Shown here piece after piece: positions 36,418 to 46,118 of a stretch of 64,000 nt of DNA (position 1 is the first letter of the stretch; each line of letters begins with the position of its first letter). Both the position numbers and the translations under genes were made by a program. The notes under the pieces were generated by a model. That model ran no database searches and had not been told where the DNA came from. It worked only from the letters and a program-made list of their open reading frames with translations. This stretch comes from Paenibacillus alba (GTDB lineage Bacteria; Bacillota; Bacilli; Paenibacillales; NBRC-103111): assembly GCF_013204855.1 (NCBI RefSeq), contig NZ_JABMKZ010000007.1, positions 186,001-250,000 of the forward strand. Direction: 5' to 3'.

Positions 36418-37965
36418 TTAATTTCCTGCCTTCCAAGCATCATATTGCTTCTGAATCTCTGCCATTACTTTGTCTATGCCAGCGTCTACCAGTTTCTTTT
36501 TCGTATCCTCAACGTATTTCGCGTAGTCCGGCATGGATCCCGTCGTAAAGATCGGATTCGCCTCTTTATTGACAGCACCGATTTGCGCAATCTCCGTTTT
36601 GACCGGCTCGTTATTAAAGACAAATCCGAGCAGACCAGATGCCTTGCCGTTTTCATTCGTTTTTCTCATCGCTTCCAAAGCTTTCGTTGAATTCCAGTTG
36701 GAATCCCATTGATCCCAAAGCGGCCCGAGCCAGTTATGCCAAATCGCCCATGTTTGTTCCGCACCGCTTTTGGCTTCGATTGTTGGGTTAGGATCTTTAA
36801 CCGTACCCGATTTAACCGTGTAATTTTTACCTTCAACGCCATAAGCAAGTGTATTCAATAAGTACTTATCACTCCAAATATAATCGAGCAGCATCATGGC
36901 TCTTTCTGAATTCTTCGAAGTTGCACTAATCGCTGTCGCAGCAGCAGTCATGGAAGCAGTTGAAATGGTCGGCTGTGAGCTGAATGTTTCAACGGTTGGG
37001 AATCCATAAGTGCTTGTCGATTTCGACCCATCCTCGGTATAACCGCCTGAATCACGAAGCACTGCATATTTCCCTGATTTCGCTTCAGCCAGATAATCCG
37101 TTTTGATTGCGGCATCCTTGGCAATATAGCCTTTCTTATAGAAATCATTCATGACTCTATAATTTTCATAGTTTTGCGGGATATCAAGGGTTTTGACGAA
37201 TTTACCTTCCTTCTCGCTGAAAGATATGCCACCTACGACGGTTGTATAGTCGGGTAACCCTATGCCAGAAGTCGCTCCATTAGCCGTTGCAATGACTGGA
37301 ATCATGTTCGGCTCATTTTCCTTAATCGTTTTCAAGAATGGCTCTAAGTCGCTGAGACTCTTGACACTTTTATAATCGAATTTATATTTCTCAACTAAAT
37401 CTTTTTTAAATACATAAGAAGATGCCGGACTGTAAGGTGTCTGAGCAGGAATCGCCATGATCTTCCCTTTATAAGTAACAGCTTTCCAAGCACGCGGATC
37501 TACTTTCTTCAAAATATTTTGTCCATACTTCTGCAGTAGATCATCAAGTGGCATAAAGGCGCCTTTTTGCACATTCGCATTTAAATTATTGGATGAGTTT
37601 GAGGTAAATACGAGATCGTAGGGCTCACCAGCAGCTGACTTCAACTTAATCTTGTCTTCCCAACCTGCGTTATCAATCATGTTAAAGTGCAGGTTTGCAT
37701 TTAGTTTTTCCTTAATTAGTTTGTTCGCTACCGCTTCGACCGCTTCTTGGTCCTTCAAATTGTCGATTGGCTTTGGCATGAACCAGCTAATATCGACGAA
37801 ATCTTTCGTTGGATTCGTAGTCGCCGCCACCGTACTAGCAGCTGGGCTAGCTGTTTCTTTCGTTTTTTCAGTTGTGCTGCAGCCGCTAATCACAATCGTT
37901 GTTGCAAGCAAGACGGATGTTCCTGGTCCAAACCATTTTAAAGCTTTTGTCCTTTGACCTTTCAC
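36418..37965 (-). CDS. Extracellular sugar-binding lipoprotein (LplA/YtcQ type)
   Basis: Receptor of 515 residues for the neighbouring CUT1 permeases. Signal peptide with lipobox ISGC (Cys29), then DISWFMPKPIDN, a typical start of LplA/YtcQ receptors. GTG start with GGGAGGT 8 bases upstream. It follows the two permease genes, an order opposite to the other operons here, and precedes the giant secreted protein. The ligand is probably an oligosaccharide released by that protein. Confidence 0.9.
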   Translation of the reverse strand: MKGQRTKALKWFGPGTSVLLATTIVISGCSTTEKTKETASPAASTVAATTNPTKDFVDISWFMPKPIDNLKDQEAVEAVANKLIKEKLNANLHFNMIDNAGWEDKIKLKSAAGEPYDLVFTSNSSNNLNANVQKGAFMPLDDLLQKYGQNILKKVDPRAWKAVTYKGKIMAIPAQTPYSPASSYVFKKDLVEKYKFDYKSVKSLSDLEPFLKTIKENEPNMIPVIATANGATSGIGLPDYTTVVGGISFSEKEGKFVKTLDIPQNYENYRVMNDFYKKGYIAKDAAIKTDYLAEAKSGKYAVLRDSGGYTEDGSKSTSTYGFPTVETFSSQPTISTASMTAAATAISATSKNSERAMMLLDYIWSDKYLLNTLAYGVEGKNYTVKSGTVKDPNPTIEAKSGAEQTWAIWHNWLGPLWDQWDSNWNSTKALEAMRKTNENGKASGLLGFVFNNEPVKTEIAQIGAVNKEANPIFTTGSMPDYAKYVEDTKKKLVDAGIDKVMAEIQKQYDAWKAGN

Positions 37966-38038
37966 GTAGATTACCTCCCTTATATCGTCTTTGTATATAA
38001 TTTACAGACGCAGCGTGGTTTTCCTGCATCTGAAACTA

Positions 38039-38947
38039 TCAACCCTTTACCGAACCTACCGTTAACCCCTGTATGAAATACTTTTGAAACAGTGGGAAAA
38101 CAAGCAGCATCGGTCCTGCAGCCAATATGCACATCGCCATGCGAGCACTTAAAGAAGGTACTTGCATACCTGGTTTCACAAGTCCATATTGAATGGCCTC
38201 ACTCGAATTTAAATACTCCATATTTTTGAGAACACGAATAAGTAAATATTGCAGCTTCATTAAATTATCCTGATCCATATAAAGCAAGGTCAGCCACCAA
38301 TCATTCCAGTATTGGAGTGCAAAGAACAGACCTAATGTCGCCAGTGCTGGTTTGGATATCTGCAGAACAATTTGAGCAAAAATTCTTAACTCGCCTGCGC
38401 CATCCATTTTCGCTGACTCGATAATCGCTTCCGGTATCGTTTGCAAGAAGCCTTTCATCAGCAGCACGAACCAGCCGCTAATCAGATATGGCAAAATGAG
38501 TGCCAAAATGTTGTTGCGGAGTCCCAACCATTTCACCATCAGGATATAAGAAGGAACCATCCCCCCATGAAAGAGCATCGTGAAGAAGATGAAAAAGGCA
38601 AGGAACGAACGGTAAGAATAATCTTTACGCGAAATGGCATAAGCGTAGGTTGTGGTTACCCACATCCCAATCAAAGAACCTATGACCGTCGTTCCGATCG
38701 TAACCAGATAAGAATTGAGCAGAACTTTAGGCTCGTGCAGGATCACCTTATAGGCATCGAAAGTAAAGTTTTTGGGAATCATGGAATATCCAAATTTAAT
38801 AATGTCATTTTCCGTTTGAAAGGAGGTTCCGATAATGACAAGAAAAGGAAATATACATACCGCACATAACAAGATAAATAGGATATGGATTACTAATTTT
38901 CCCGCTGTAATGGTAGGCCGTATTCGTATTGATCTTTGAGGATGCAT
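38039..38947 (-). CDS. CUT1 sugar ABC transporter permease (YtcP/LplC type)
   Basis: Permease of 302 residues with six helices and EAA loop AIIESAKMDGAGELRIFAQI. The C-terminal FPLFQKYFIQGLTVGSVKG is characteristic of the YtcP/LplC group. AAGGAG lies 8 bases before the ATG. It is transcribed between the LplB-type permease and the binding-protein gene. Confidence 0.92.
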   Translation of the reverse strand: MHPQRSIRIRPTITAGKLVIHILFILLCAVCIFPFLVIIGTSFQTENDIIKFGYSMIPKNFTFDAYKVILHEPKVLLNSYLVTIGTTVIGSLIGMWVTTTYAYAISRKDYSYRSFLAFFIFFTMLFHGGMVPSYILMVKWLGLRNNILALILPYLISGWFVLLMKGFLQTIPEAIIESAKMDGAGELRIFAQIVLQISKPALATLGLFFALQYWNDWWLTLLYMDQDNLMKLQYLLIRVLKNMEYLNSSEAIQYGLVKPGMQVPSLSARMAMCILAAGPMLLVFPLFQKYFIQGLTVGSVKG

Positions 38948-38959
38948 AGTCGATTCTCC

Positions 38960-39901
38960 TTAGAAAAGTGAGTTTTCTGGATTTATCCTTCTTACGGTAA
39001 AATTGGTTATCAATACTAGGCAGAATCCAACAATCGATTGGAAAAAACCTGCTGCTGAAGCCATCCCAATATCACCTATATCAATAAGAGATCTATAAAC
39101 GAATGTATCAATGACATCTGTTGTCTGATAGATCAAGGATGAATTCAACGTCACATTGTAAAACAAACCGAAATCACTGTAGCAGATACTTCCTATTTGC
39201 AGGATCACCAACATGATAATCATCGGTTTAATCATCGGCACGGATATTGAAAACGCTTGCCGAATTTTACTTGCTCCATCAATTTTGGCTGCATCATAAT
39301 ACTCGGCATCAATGCCCATCAAAGCAGCGTAATAGATTACAGATCCATAGCCAAGTCCCTTCCAAACAGCGGCAGCCACTAGGATGTACGGCCAATATTG
39401 GGGCTCGCTGTACCAGAGGATCGGTGCTTTCCCTACTGCAACTAAGATACTGTTGATAACGCCATGCTCCATATCGAACAGCGCCCGAAAGGCAAATCCA
39501 GCCACCACCCACGATATAAAGTAAGGGATGAACAAGATCGTTTGATACACCTTAACGAATCTCCGGCTCAGTTCAAATAGCAATAGGGCAATAACGATAG
39601 AGAGAAACGTACCCAAGGTAATGAAAACAGCGTTATACAGGATCGTATTGCGTAGAACGCGATACAGCACATCCCCATTAAATAGAAAGCCGAAATTGTC
39701 TAACCCGACCCAAGGGCTGTTCCAAATGCCAAGATTGTACTTATAATTCTTAAAAGGAAGCAGCAATCCGTAAAGCGGTACATAATTAAAGAGTAAAATC
39801 AACAGGAATCCTGGCAGTGCCAGCAGCGTCACTCCGAAATTTTTCTTGAATATTCTTACCATCCATTCAACACTTCCTAGCTTGTAAATTTTGACGGCCA
39901 T
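38960..39901 (-). CDS. CUT1 sugar ABC transporter permease (LplB/YteP type)
   Basis: Permease of about 313 residues, first gene of the transporter operon. It shows GFLLILLFNYVPLYGLLLPF, the LplB hallmark, and the EAA loop YYDAAKIDGASKIRQAFSI. The start is not certain: ATG 39901 has GGGATA upstream, while an ATG 13 codons later is also possible. The 333-base gap upstream (39902-40234) holds no gene I can support and should contain the operon promoter. Confidence 0.9.
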   Translation of the reverse strand: MAVKIYKLGSVEWMVRIFKKNFGVTLLALPGFLLILLFNYVPLYGLLLPFKNYKYNLGIWNSPWVGLDNFGFLFNGDVLYRVLRNTILYNAVFITLGTFLSIVIALLLFELSRRFVKVYQTILFIPYFISWVVAGFAFRALFDMEHGVINSILVAVGKAPILWYSEPQYWPYILVAAAVWKGLGYGSVIYYAALMGIDAEYYDAAKIDGASKIRQAFSISVPMIKPMIIMLVILQIGSICYSDFGLFYNVTLNSSLIYQTTDVIDTFVYRSLIDIGDIGMASAAGFFQSIVGFCLVLITNFTVRRINPENSLF

Positions 39902-40221
39902 CTTTGTTGATATCCCAACTGTAGGCGTTACCCTAGGAAATGTATATTGTAATCTAGGTATATTCCTTCAAAAATGTGTAGGAAAGCTTCTTCCAAAGGG
40001 GATAGAACACTGCAAATCAAGTAAGTTCCGCTAACCTTGGTTATGATCAACGGGATACATAGTTGTATCCTCCACCGAACGCGCTTAATCTTGCCTGTTA
40101 CGGACATAGCGATGGCTTCCGGCTTTAATTCCTGGCCTTATTTCATCCGTTGTTTTAAAAGTAAATATGGGTTGTCTCCCAATGCTGGACGGCGGGTTTT
40201 GTGAAGTACTCCAATGACAAA

Positions 40222-40243
40222 AAAGCTTGATTTCTCAAGCTTT
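40222..40243 (-). terminator. Intrinsic terminator of the SGNH hydrolase gene
   Basis: The 9-bp arms 40222-40230 and 40235-40243 enclose a 4-base loop, and a T-run follows on the minus strand. The stop codon of the SGNH gene (40235-40237) lies within the stem. Confidence 0.8.
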
Positions 40244-41272
40244 TATCGTTTCAATTATTTCCAGGTTATCCCTCAACAGCGGGACAAAAGCTTGGAAATA
40301 AAGCCAGTGCCCATAATCATTCGGATGATTGATGTTGTTCAGGAGCAGACTTTCCGCCGATTTGCCGGCTGCCAGTTCCTGCTCCCAAACTGCAGTGACG
40401 TCAGCTACGCCGACACCGTATTCCCGGCCAAGCTGGCGGATGATTTCCGCATACCTGCCAGTCAATCCGCTGGAATACCACCATTTCGGATTCGGCAGGC
40501 AAGGCGTCACGAGCACAAGATCGCTGTTGTCCAACTTCTTGACGGCCTCGATCATTTGACATAGATTGCTTTCAAAATCCGCCGGCGAAACGCCCACCCC
40601 TTCACCATGTTTGTTCTGATCGTTCATGCCGAATCCGATGATCACGAGATCGGGGCGCAAAGGAATGACATCACGCTGTATGCGATTCTTTCCATCTTTG
40701 CTCGTTTCACCGCCGACTGATTTGTTCAACAGACTGATTCGGCTGCGCGGATAGTATTCATTGAGAAATTGATGAACCCGGTTGAAGTACATAAACTTTT
40801 CTTCGCTCGCATCCCCACCTGCACTAATGCTGTCACCAAAAACAACGATTGAACTCTCCTCGCTGGTTCGCAATTTGGAAAGCCAGCGCTCCACCCCGGC
40901 TCGATTTCCACTATCGTGGGCAACGAAGCAGTCCTTAAACTGATCGTTATCATACACATAATCCCCATACACGGTAAATTCACGATTGCTGCAGTTTTTG
41001 AACGCTGCATGATCAAACACCACTTGGCCGTATAATTCGTGACGGGACCAATCTGGGATCCGGCTTTGCTTCGTCCGGTGAATGACACCCCGATCGTAAT
41101 CGACGACATAGTCTATTCCCTCTGCGTAAATGATATTGCCCGGATGATCCTCATCTGCATGACTCCGCAATACCATAGCCAGCTTGGCTAATGGACGGTA
41201 TCGCATAGACATGTTCTCTTCTTTTACAAAAATGAATGCTTCCGCAGTCTGTCGGCGGGTCACTGGATTCAT
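40235..41272 (-). CDS. SGNH/GDSL-family esterase with N-terminal accessory domain
   Basis: Hydrolase of 345 residues from ATG 41272 (AAGGAG 10 bases upstream; GTG two codons earlier possible). Residues about 20-135 form an accessory domain typical of two-domain SGNH carbohydrate esterases. Block I VVFGDSIS gives nucleophile Ser148, block III GFGMND the Asn, and NNINHPNDYGH the Asp-His pair. No signal peptide is present. It lies between the AraC-type regulator and the transporter operon and ends at its own terminator, so it may deacylate the imported oligosaccharide. Confidence 0.85.
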   Translation of the reverse strand: MNPVTRRQTAEAFIFVKEENMSMRYRPLAKLAMVLRSHADEDHPGNIIYAEGIDYVVDYDRGVIHRTKQSRIPDWSRHELYGQVVFDHAAFKNCSNREFTVYGDYVYDNDQFKDCFVAHDSGNRAGVERWLSKLRTSEESSIVVFGDSISAGGDASEEKFMYFNRVHQFLNEYYPRSRISLLNKSVGGETSKDGKNRIQRDVIPLRPDLVIIGFGMNDQNKHGEGVGVSPADFESNLCQMIEAVKKLDNSDLVLVTPCLPNPKWWYSSGLTGRYAEIIRQLGREYGVGVADVTAVWEQELAAGKSAESLLLNNINHPNDYGHWLYFQAFVPLLRDNLEIIETIKA

Positions 41273-41333
41273 GGGCACGCAGCTCCTTCAATTGTAAAAT
41301 CATATTCACCCGATGCCAGGCTGATTTCAAATC

Positions 41334-43682
41334 CTATTGAATCAAATTAATCATATTTCTCCGCAAGGCATATTCCTTCGGTGTGACCTTATATTTCTTT
41401 TTGAACATGCTGAAAAAGTAGGTTTCATTCAAGATCCCGACTTTCCCAGCAATTTCATACACACTAAGGTCATCTTGGATAAGAAGGTCTGCCGCTTTTG
41501 TTAACCTAAACTCGTTGATATAATCAGGAATCGAGATATGGGTTGCTTCCTTATATGTTTTGCTTAAATTTCTTGTGGATATTTTCATAATCGAAGCAAT
41601 GGAAGTCAAGCTCAAGGAAGGGTCTTGATAATGGTTTTGAATATATTCCGTGACCGCATCTACCAAAAAGTAGTTTAGTTTAGTGGTATGACCCTGGAAA
41701 TCTTTTTTGAACGAGTCTTGCAGGGCACCTACAATGATCCGATGGATCTCGGCAATCGTCTCCATCTCCAAGATATTGCGACTGATCGAAGAGATATGCA
41801 AAGATGGCGCAGTAGTCACTTTCATTTCTTCCAACGTCTCTATAACCTTATCCACGAGTCTTATGATGGAGACTAACGCATTGTGATAGTTTAGCGTGCC
41901 CACCTCTTCAAAAATGTTCCCCAAAACCTCCTCTTTCGCTTCGGTTTTGCTCAATTTCATTGCTTCCACAAGCCACTCCTCATAATTTCTGGAATAGCCC
42001 GTTTTTTTACTTTCCACATTTTTTTTAATCGTTTCGTATGTTATAACGGAGGAATGCCCTAATAATAAACGATACATAGCCTGATCGAGAGCCTGATTAT
42101 AGATACTATTCAATTCCTGTATGTGACTCGTCTTTTCACTAATCGATGCCGTAAAGGAAATTTTAAAAAAACGAGAGACATTCTCTTGAGCTTCTTCTAT
42201 AAGAGCGTGGATATGTGATTGAAAGTGTTCATCTTCTTCCGGAATACTTACAATCAATACGACATGATCGTCCTTCATATCCAATCCTTCGTTAGGATAT
42301 TTTTTTGCCATAATTTCTGATGCAATATTGATCATAGCAAAGCGAATCGTATCTTTATCCTTGGCATGGAACGCATGCTGAAATTCCTTATAGTTATCAA
42401 TTTTCAATAAACAAATGGCAAAGGAAGCATCCCTGACTAAAGAAATCCTCATTTCTTTAAAAATGCTTTCCAATTCTGCCCTGCCGATGGATAAACTCTC
42501 CGTAATCAATCTGCTTAACCAATAGTGCTTCATAACATCTTTGTACTGCACCTTTTCCTTATCAAAATGATCGAGCATTTCCATGGATTGTCTGTAAACG
42601 GTGTTCAAATAAGAGATTTCATCAACGACCTCGTCTTTGTCCGATCTCCGAATCCGATCTAACATGATCGAATTCACCAACTTCCCAAAGGGTCGATATA
42701 TCTTTCGAGAGATGCTTATGGATATCACCAAAGCCATGACCAAGAAAATGAGTGTAATTATGATAATACTCGTTCTTAAGCTGTTGATATACTTATAGAT
42801 TTCAAGAACAGGCTGCGTTTTTAGCAGCGTCATCCCCGTGTTGTCGACATTTGTGTAAGTAACTAAATATTGCGTTCCACCACGCTTGCTTTGAAAAAAC
42901 CCTTCTCGTTCAGCCTGTGGATGTGCTGTTTTATTTGCCAAAAAATCTGTTTTCAGCCAATTCTTGATTGCAGAATCATTGGTTCCATCATCCAAGTACT
43001 CGCCAGCCTGGTCCAGAATGAATACGTTATCTCCCTTTTGTTTATCTATCATATTGATTTGATTAATATTTTCTAGCAACCACTCCGGTTTAACGTTAAT
43101 TACTACAACGCCATCCGGCTTAGCCCCACTAGCCGGAGTTTCGTATATAAAATAGGAGAATACATACTCAGGCTCGGTTACTCCGTTTACCAGTTTTTTG
43201 ATATCACGGAAAATCGGTTTAAGCTTAGGAAGCGCTTGATCCGAATTAATAAATTCGTAGAGCATCTGATCTTTAAAAAATAAAGGAAAACCCGAACTAT
43301 ATGTTTGATCCAGATTACGATTATAAATGCCAACAGAGTGAATATAAGGAATAGCCGAAGTAACAGAGCTAACGACTTTAGTCAAATGGCTTGACACCTC
43401 AATCATATCTTCATTCTTTGCATACATAATAGCGGTTACATCGCTGTTTAAGTAAAGAAATTTAGATAAATTGGTAATCGTTTGATCCATAAACGACATA
43501 TTATACTTGACTTGAAAAAGTATTTTTTGATTGGCTGCATACTCATTTTTGACCAAAAGATTTTGAGAATTAATATATACAACTGTAGATAGAACAACTA
43601 CAAGAATCAAAATAGCCATGCTAATCCAAAGAACCATTTTTATAAAATAGGCTTTAGCTCCTAAAAAAGATTTTATGTTCAT
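41334..43682 (-). CDS. Membrane AraC-family regulator with extracellular Cache-like sensor
   Basis: One-component regulator of 782 residues. Helices at about 15-37 and 300-322 flank an extracellular sensor of about 260 residues. A cytoplasmic middle region and a C-terminal AraC domain (about 680-775) follow, with MKISTRNLSKTYKEATHISI and GILNETYFFSMFKKKYKVTP. It combines the sensor of YesM kinases and the DNA-binding domain of YesN without kinase or receiver. Start ATG 43682; a frame 14 codons longer exists. It probably activates the downstream CUT1/GH99-like operon when a glycan ligand binds outside. Confidence 0.88.
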   Translation of the reverse strand: MNIKSFLGAKAYFIKMVLWISMAILILVVVLSTVVYINSQNLLVKNEYAANQKILFQVKYNMSFMDQTITNLSKFLYLNSDVTAIMYAKNEDMIEVSSHLTKVVSSVTSAIPYIHSVGIYNRNLDQTYSSGFPLFFKDQMLYEFINSDQALPKLKPIFRDIKKLVNGVTEPEYVFSYFIYETPASGAKPDGVVVINVKPEWLLENINQINMIDKQKGDNVFILDQAGEYLDDGTNDSAIKNWLKTDFLANKTAHPQAEREGFFQSKRGGTQYLVTYTNVDNTGMTLLKTQPVLEIYKYINSLRTSIIIITLIFLVMALVISISISRKIYRPFGKLVNSIMLDRIRRSDKDEVVDEISYLNTVYRQSMEMLDHFDKEKVQYKDVMKHYWLSRLITESLSIGRAELESIFKEMRISLVRDASFAICLLKIDNYKEFQHAFHAKDKDTIRFAMINIASEIMAKKYPNEGLDMKDDHVVLIVSIPEEDEHFQSHIHALIEEAQENVSRFFKISFTASISEKTSHIQELNSIYNQALDQAMYRLLLGHSSVITYETIKKNVESKKTGYSRNYEEWLVEAMKLSKTEAKEEVLGNIFEEVGTLNYHNALVSIIRLVDKVIETLEEMKVTTAPSLHISSISRNILEMETIAEIHRIIVGALQDSFKKDFQGHTTKLNYFLVDAVTEYIQNHYQDPSLSLTSIASIMKISTRNLSKTYKEATHISIPDYINEFRLTKAADLLIQDDLSVYEIAGKVGILNETYFFSMFKKKYKVTPKEYALRRNMINLIQ

Positions 43683-43861
43683 GCCTTCATATTCTCCTTT
43701 ATTCGAAGTGAAAGAGACTAGCATGTATCAGTCCCACCGTGCCACCAGAATTATGTAGTGTGTCATCCCAATGTAATTGGTTTAAGTTCCCATGTATACT
43801 TTAATATAAGTCTTTTTCTATGAATATGGTACTTTAAAATTTGGTCAAAATCTTTAATCAT

Positions 43862-44050
43862 CGCATCCACCACTTCGTCCGCCTCGCTGCCGAGGATGTC
43901 GATCAAAGTGATCTCGTTCCCCTCTTTATCCGTTCCGATCGGATCATGCAAGGACACATCTTTACGCGTCTTTTTCAATGAGCGCAGATGCATCAAGATC
44001 TCATTCTCGATGCAACGAGCGGCGAATGTCGCGAGCTTCGTGCCTTTATT
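43862..44050 (-). pseudogene. sigK: Fragment of sporulation sigma factor SigK
   Basis: Within a 173-codon frame (43763-44284), 63 codons match the middle of SigK almost perfectly: [40 protein letters not shown] and [20 protein letters not shown]. This is sigma region 2 into region 3. The N-terminal part before it and region 4 after it are absent, and flanking codons do not resemble a sigma factor. It cannot make a working factor. It may have come from the genuine sigK by a local duplication or insertion. Confidence 0.8.
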
Positions 44051-44066
44051 CGGGGAAGCAACGTAA

Positions 44067-44122
44067 AAAAGCGAAAATCTCATAACCTTTGGCCTTAACC
44101 ATAAGTATGGATTTTCGCTTTT
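44067..44122. repeat. 13-bp inverted repeat beside the SigK fragment
   Basis: AAAAGCGAAAATC (44067-44079) and its complement (44110-44122) surround a 30-base loop, with A-run and T-run ends on either side. It starts 17 bases from the SigK-like segment. It may be a transferred terminator or one end of the inserted piece. Confidence 0.5.
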
Positions 44123-44322
44123 CCAATAATTGTTTGTGATCATCCCATCTAGATCTATAATATCAATGCCGTCGGAAGATAAATTCATGATTGAATACAT
44201 TAATTGCGAAGCATTCCGTAGAATTATTCTCTCAAGGAAATGAAGCAATTGTCCACCATTCGTATATCCTCCAGACTCTAGCATTGTTGTAGCAAAATAT
44301 TTTAGTCAATTTCAGTACTGAA

Positions 44323-45684
44323 CTAGCCCAAAAAGTCGCTCATTTCCCGCATCCAGTTCTCAAGTGCAGCAGTTAGCCACTCCATCGGCTCGGCGCAGTC
44401 AGCACGGCTTGATAGATCCGTCGTTTCCCAAGGATCGTCTCGAAGATTGAAGAGCTGCACACAATCCGTCCCCGTATCGGAGATCGGCGAGCGGTAGTAA
44501 CGAATGAGCTTCCACTGCCCGTCCGTTGCCATCCGCTGTATATCTTTGTACACCGAACATACGACGTCTCGGACAGTGTCGCATTCTCCTGCGGCCAGCG
44601 GCAGCAAACTGACGCCATCTGTTTTCTCCGACAGCTCTACGTCGCAAATGGCAGCCACCGTCGGGAAAATATCAATATTACTGGAAAGCTCCTCAATCGG
44701 CTTCCCTTGCGGCAAGCCGGGTCCGCTCATAATGAGGGGAATGCGAATGCTATGCTCGTACAGGTTCTGCTTGCCCATTAGACCATGCTGTCCGATGGAT
44801 AAGCCATGATCGGCGGTATAGACAATCAGCGTGTTTTCGTATATGCCCTTCGCCTGCAGCGCTTCGACGATACGCCCAATTTCTGCATCCATATGGGTGA
44901 TCATCGCATAATAGTCGGCAATATGTTGGCGGACTTCATCAGCATCCCGAGGCAGAGAAGCAAAGTTCTCATCGCGAACGGACATTTCTCCGTTGTCAAA
45001 AGGGTGTTCTTTCATAAAATTAGGCGGCAGCGGAATCTGATCTCGCTGATACATGGCAGCATACGGCTCCGGGGCCGTCCGAGGGTCATGCGGCGCCGTA
45101 TAAGCCACGTACAAGTAAAAAGGCCGTTCATCGTCATACGACTCGACAAACTGTACGGCTGCATCGGTGAATAATTCCGTCGAGAACATTTCTTCGATAT
45201 ATTCCCGCTCCTTGGGATAGGCTCCGGTTGGGTCGAAGTCTTGGACCGGCACCTTGGTATGCGAACTCATCCCGTAGAAAAATAGCTTGTCGCCGCCCTC
45301 AAAACTTCTCGCGAAGCTCGGTTTGTCGTTATGCCATTTGCCAATCGCATGGGTACAATACCCCGCTTCACGCATCGTTTGCGGCATTAATTTTACGTCA
45401 GGGCGAATGTCGAACGTTTGATCACACTTACTCAGATCCTCCCCGGTCAATGTGTGAAAGATAGACTTCCCTGTATTGACACAGGCCCGGCTTGGCGCAC
45501 AGACTGCCCCATTTAATCCGCCGAAAATGTGCGTATGCTTAAACGAAACGCCGCTGTTTGCTAATCCGTCCAGAATAGGCGTCTGTACAATCGTGTTGCC
45601 AAATGCACCTAGCGCTTCTCCCCGATGATCGTCCGCAATTAGAAAAACGACATTCGGTCTTTTGCCATGCTGTTCCTCCTGCAT
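44323..45684 (-). CDS. Cytoplasmic type I sulfatase (CAPSR)
   Basis: Sulfatase of 453 residues of the alkaline-phosphatase superfamily. FLIADDHRG binds the metal; CAPSRACVNTG provides Cys62, to be oxidised to formylglycine, and Arg66; GKWHND and TADHGLSIGQHGLMGK complete the site. ATG 45684 has AAGGTGGAG upstream; an ATG at 45738 would add 18 residues and abut the GH125 remnant. No signal peptide is present, so it desulfates an imported glycan. Last gene of the second CUT1 operon. It needs a formylglycine-generating enzyme, which is not encoded in the window. Confidence 0.9.
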   Translation of the reverse strand: MQEEQHGKRPNVVFLIADDHRGEALGAFGNTIVQTPILDGLANSGVSFKHTHIFGGLNGAVCAPSRACVNTGKSIFHTLTGEDLSKCDQTFDIRPDVKLMPQTMREAGYCTHAIGKWHNDKPSFARSFEGGDKLFFYGMSSHTKVPVQDFDPTGAYPKEREYIEEMFSTELFTDAAVQFVESYDDERPFYLYVAYTAPHDPRTAPEPYAAMYQRDQIPLPPNFMKEHPFDNGEMSVRDENFASLPRDADEVRQHIADYYAMITHMDAEIGRIVEALQAKGIYENTLIVYTADHGLSIGQHGLMGKQNLYEHSIRIPLIMSGPGLPQGKPIEELSSNIDIFPTVAAICDVELSEKTDGVSLLPLAAGECDTVRDVVCSVYKDIQRMATDGQWKLIRYYRSPISDTGTDCVQLFNLRDDPWETTDLSSRADCAEPMEWLTAALENWMREMSDFLG

Positions 45685-45724
45685 CCTCATCTCCACCTTC
45701 TTATGTGACAACTTTCGCTCATTT

Positions 45725-46112
45725 TTATAAAAAGCCATCCTTCATCGCCTTGTAAACAAGCTCTGCAAATAGACTGTTCGACCATGCGAACCAACTGCGG
45801 GTATACGTTGCCGGATCGTCGGCATGAAAGCCTTCATGCATGAAGCCGTATCGGCGTCGGTAGTCTCCAGCAGGTTAATCATCGCGAGGGTCTCCTCTGA
45901 TGTTACTGCAGTAAGTCCTTGCATCGACAGCGCCATATGCCAGATATAATCCGGAGGCGTGTGCGGACTGCCAATCCCTTTAGCCGCCTTGCCTTCGTAG
46001 TAATAAGGATTTTCCTTGCTGAGCGCGAATTTGCGTGTGTTTTGGTAAATCGGATCGGACGACGTCGTGTAACCGATGTAAGGGATAGAGATCAACCCCG
46101 GCGTATATTCCC
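45725..46112 (-). pseudogene. GH125 exo-alpha-1,6-mannosidase remnant, truncated and frameshifted
   Basis: The C-terminal third of a GH125 (DUF1237) mannosidase survives: LISIPYIGYTTSSDPIYQNT, YYYEGKAAKGIGSPHTPP and MALSMQGLTAV. At about 45846 a G is missing; the other frame then continues GFMHEGFHADD, TRSWFAWSNSLFAELVYKAM and KDGFL to the stop at 45725. The N-terminal two thirds are gone and sulfatase sequence joins directly. Intact GH125 enzymes release alpha-1,6-mannose, so this shows that the operon once carried an alpha-mannosidase. Confidence 0.8.
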
Positions 46113-46118
46113 TAAGAT

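Noticed and set aside
43862..44050. Skin-like developmental element at sigK
   Set aside because: Only one internal piece of sigK is present, without the complementary half, recombinase or a second junction.
43763..44284. 173-codon ORF taken as a complete gene
   Set aside because: Only codons 79-141 are recognisable (SigK); the flanks resemble no protein and there is no convincing start, so only the fragment is annotated.
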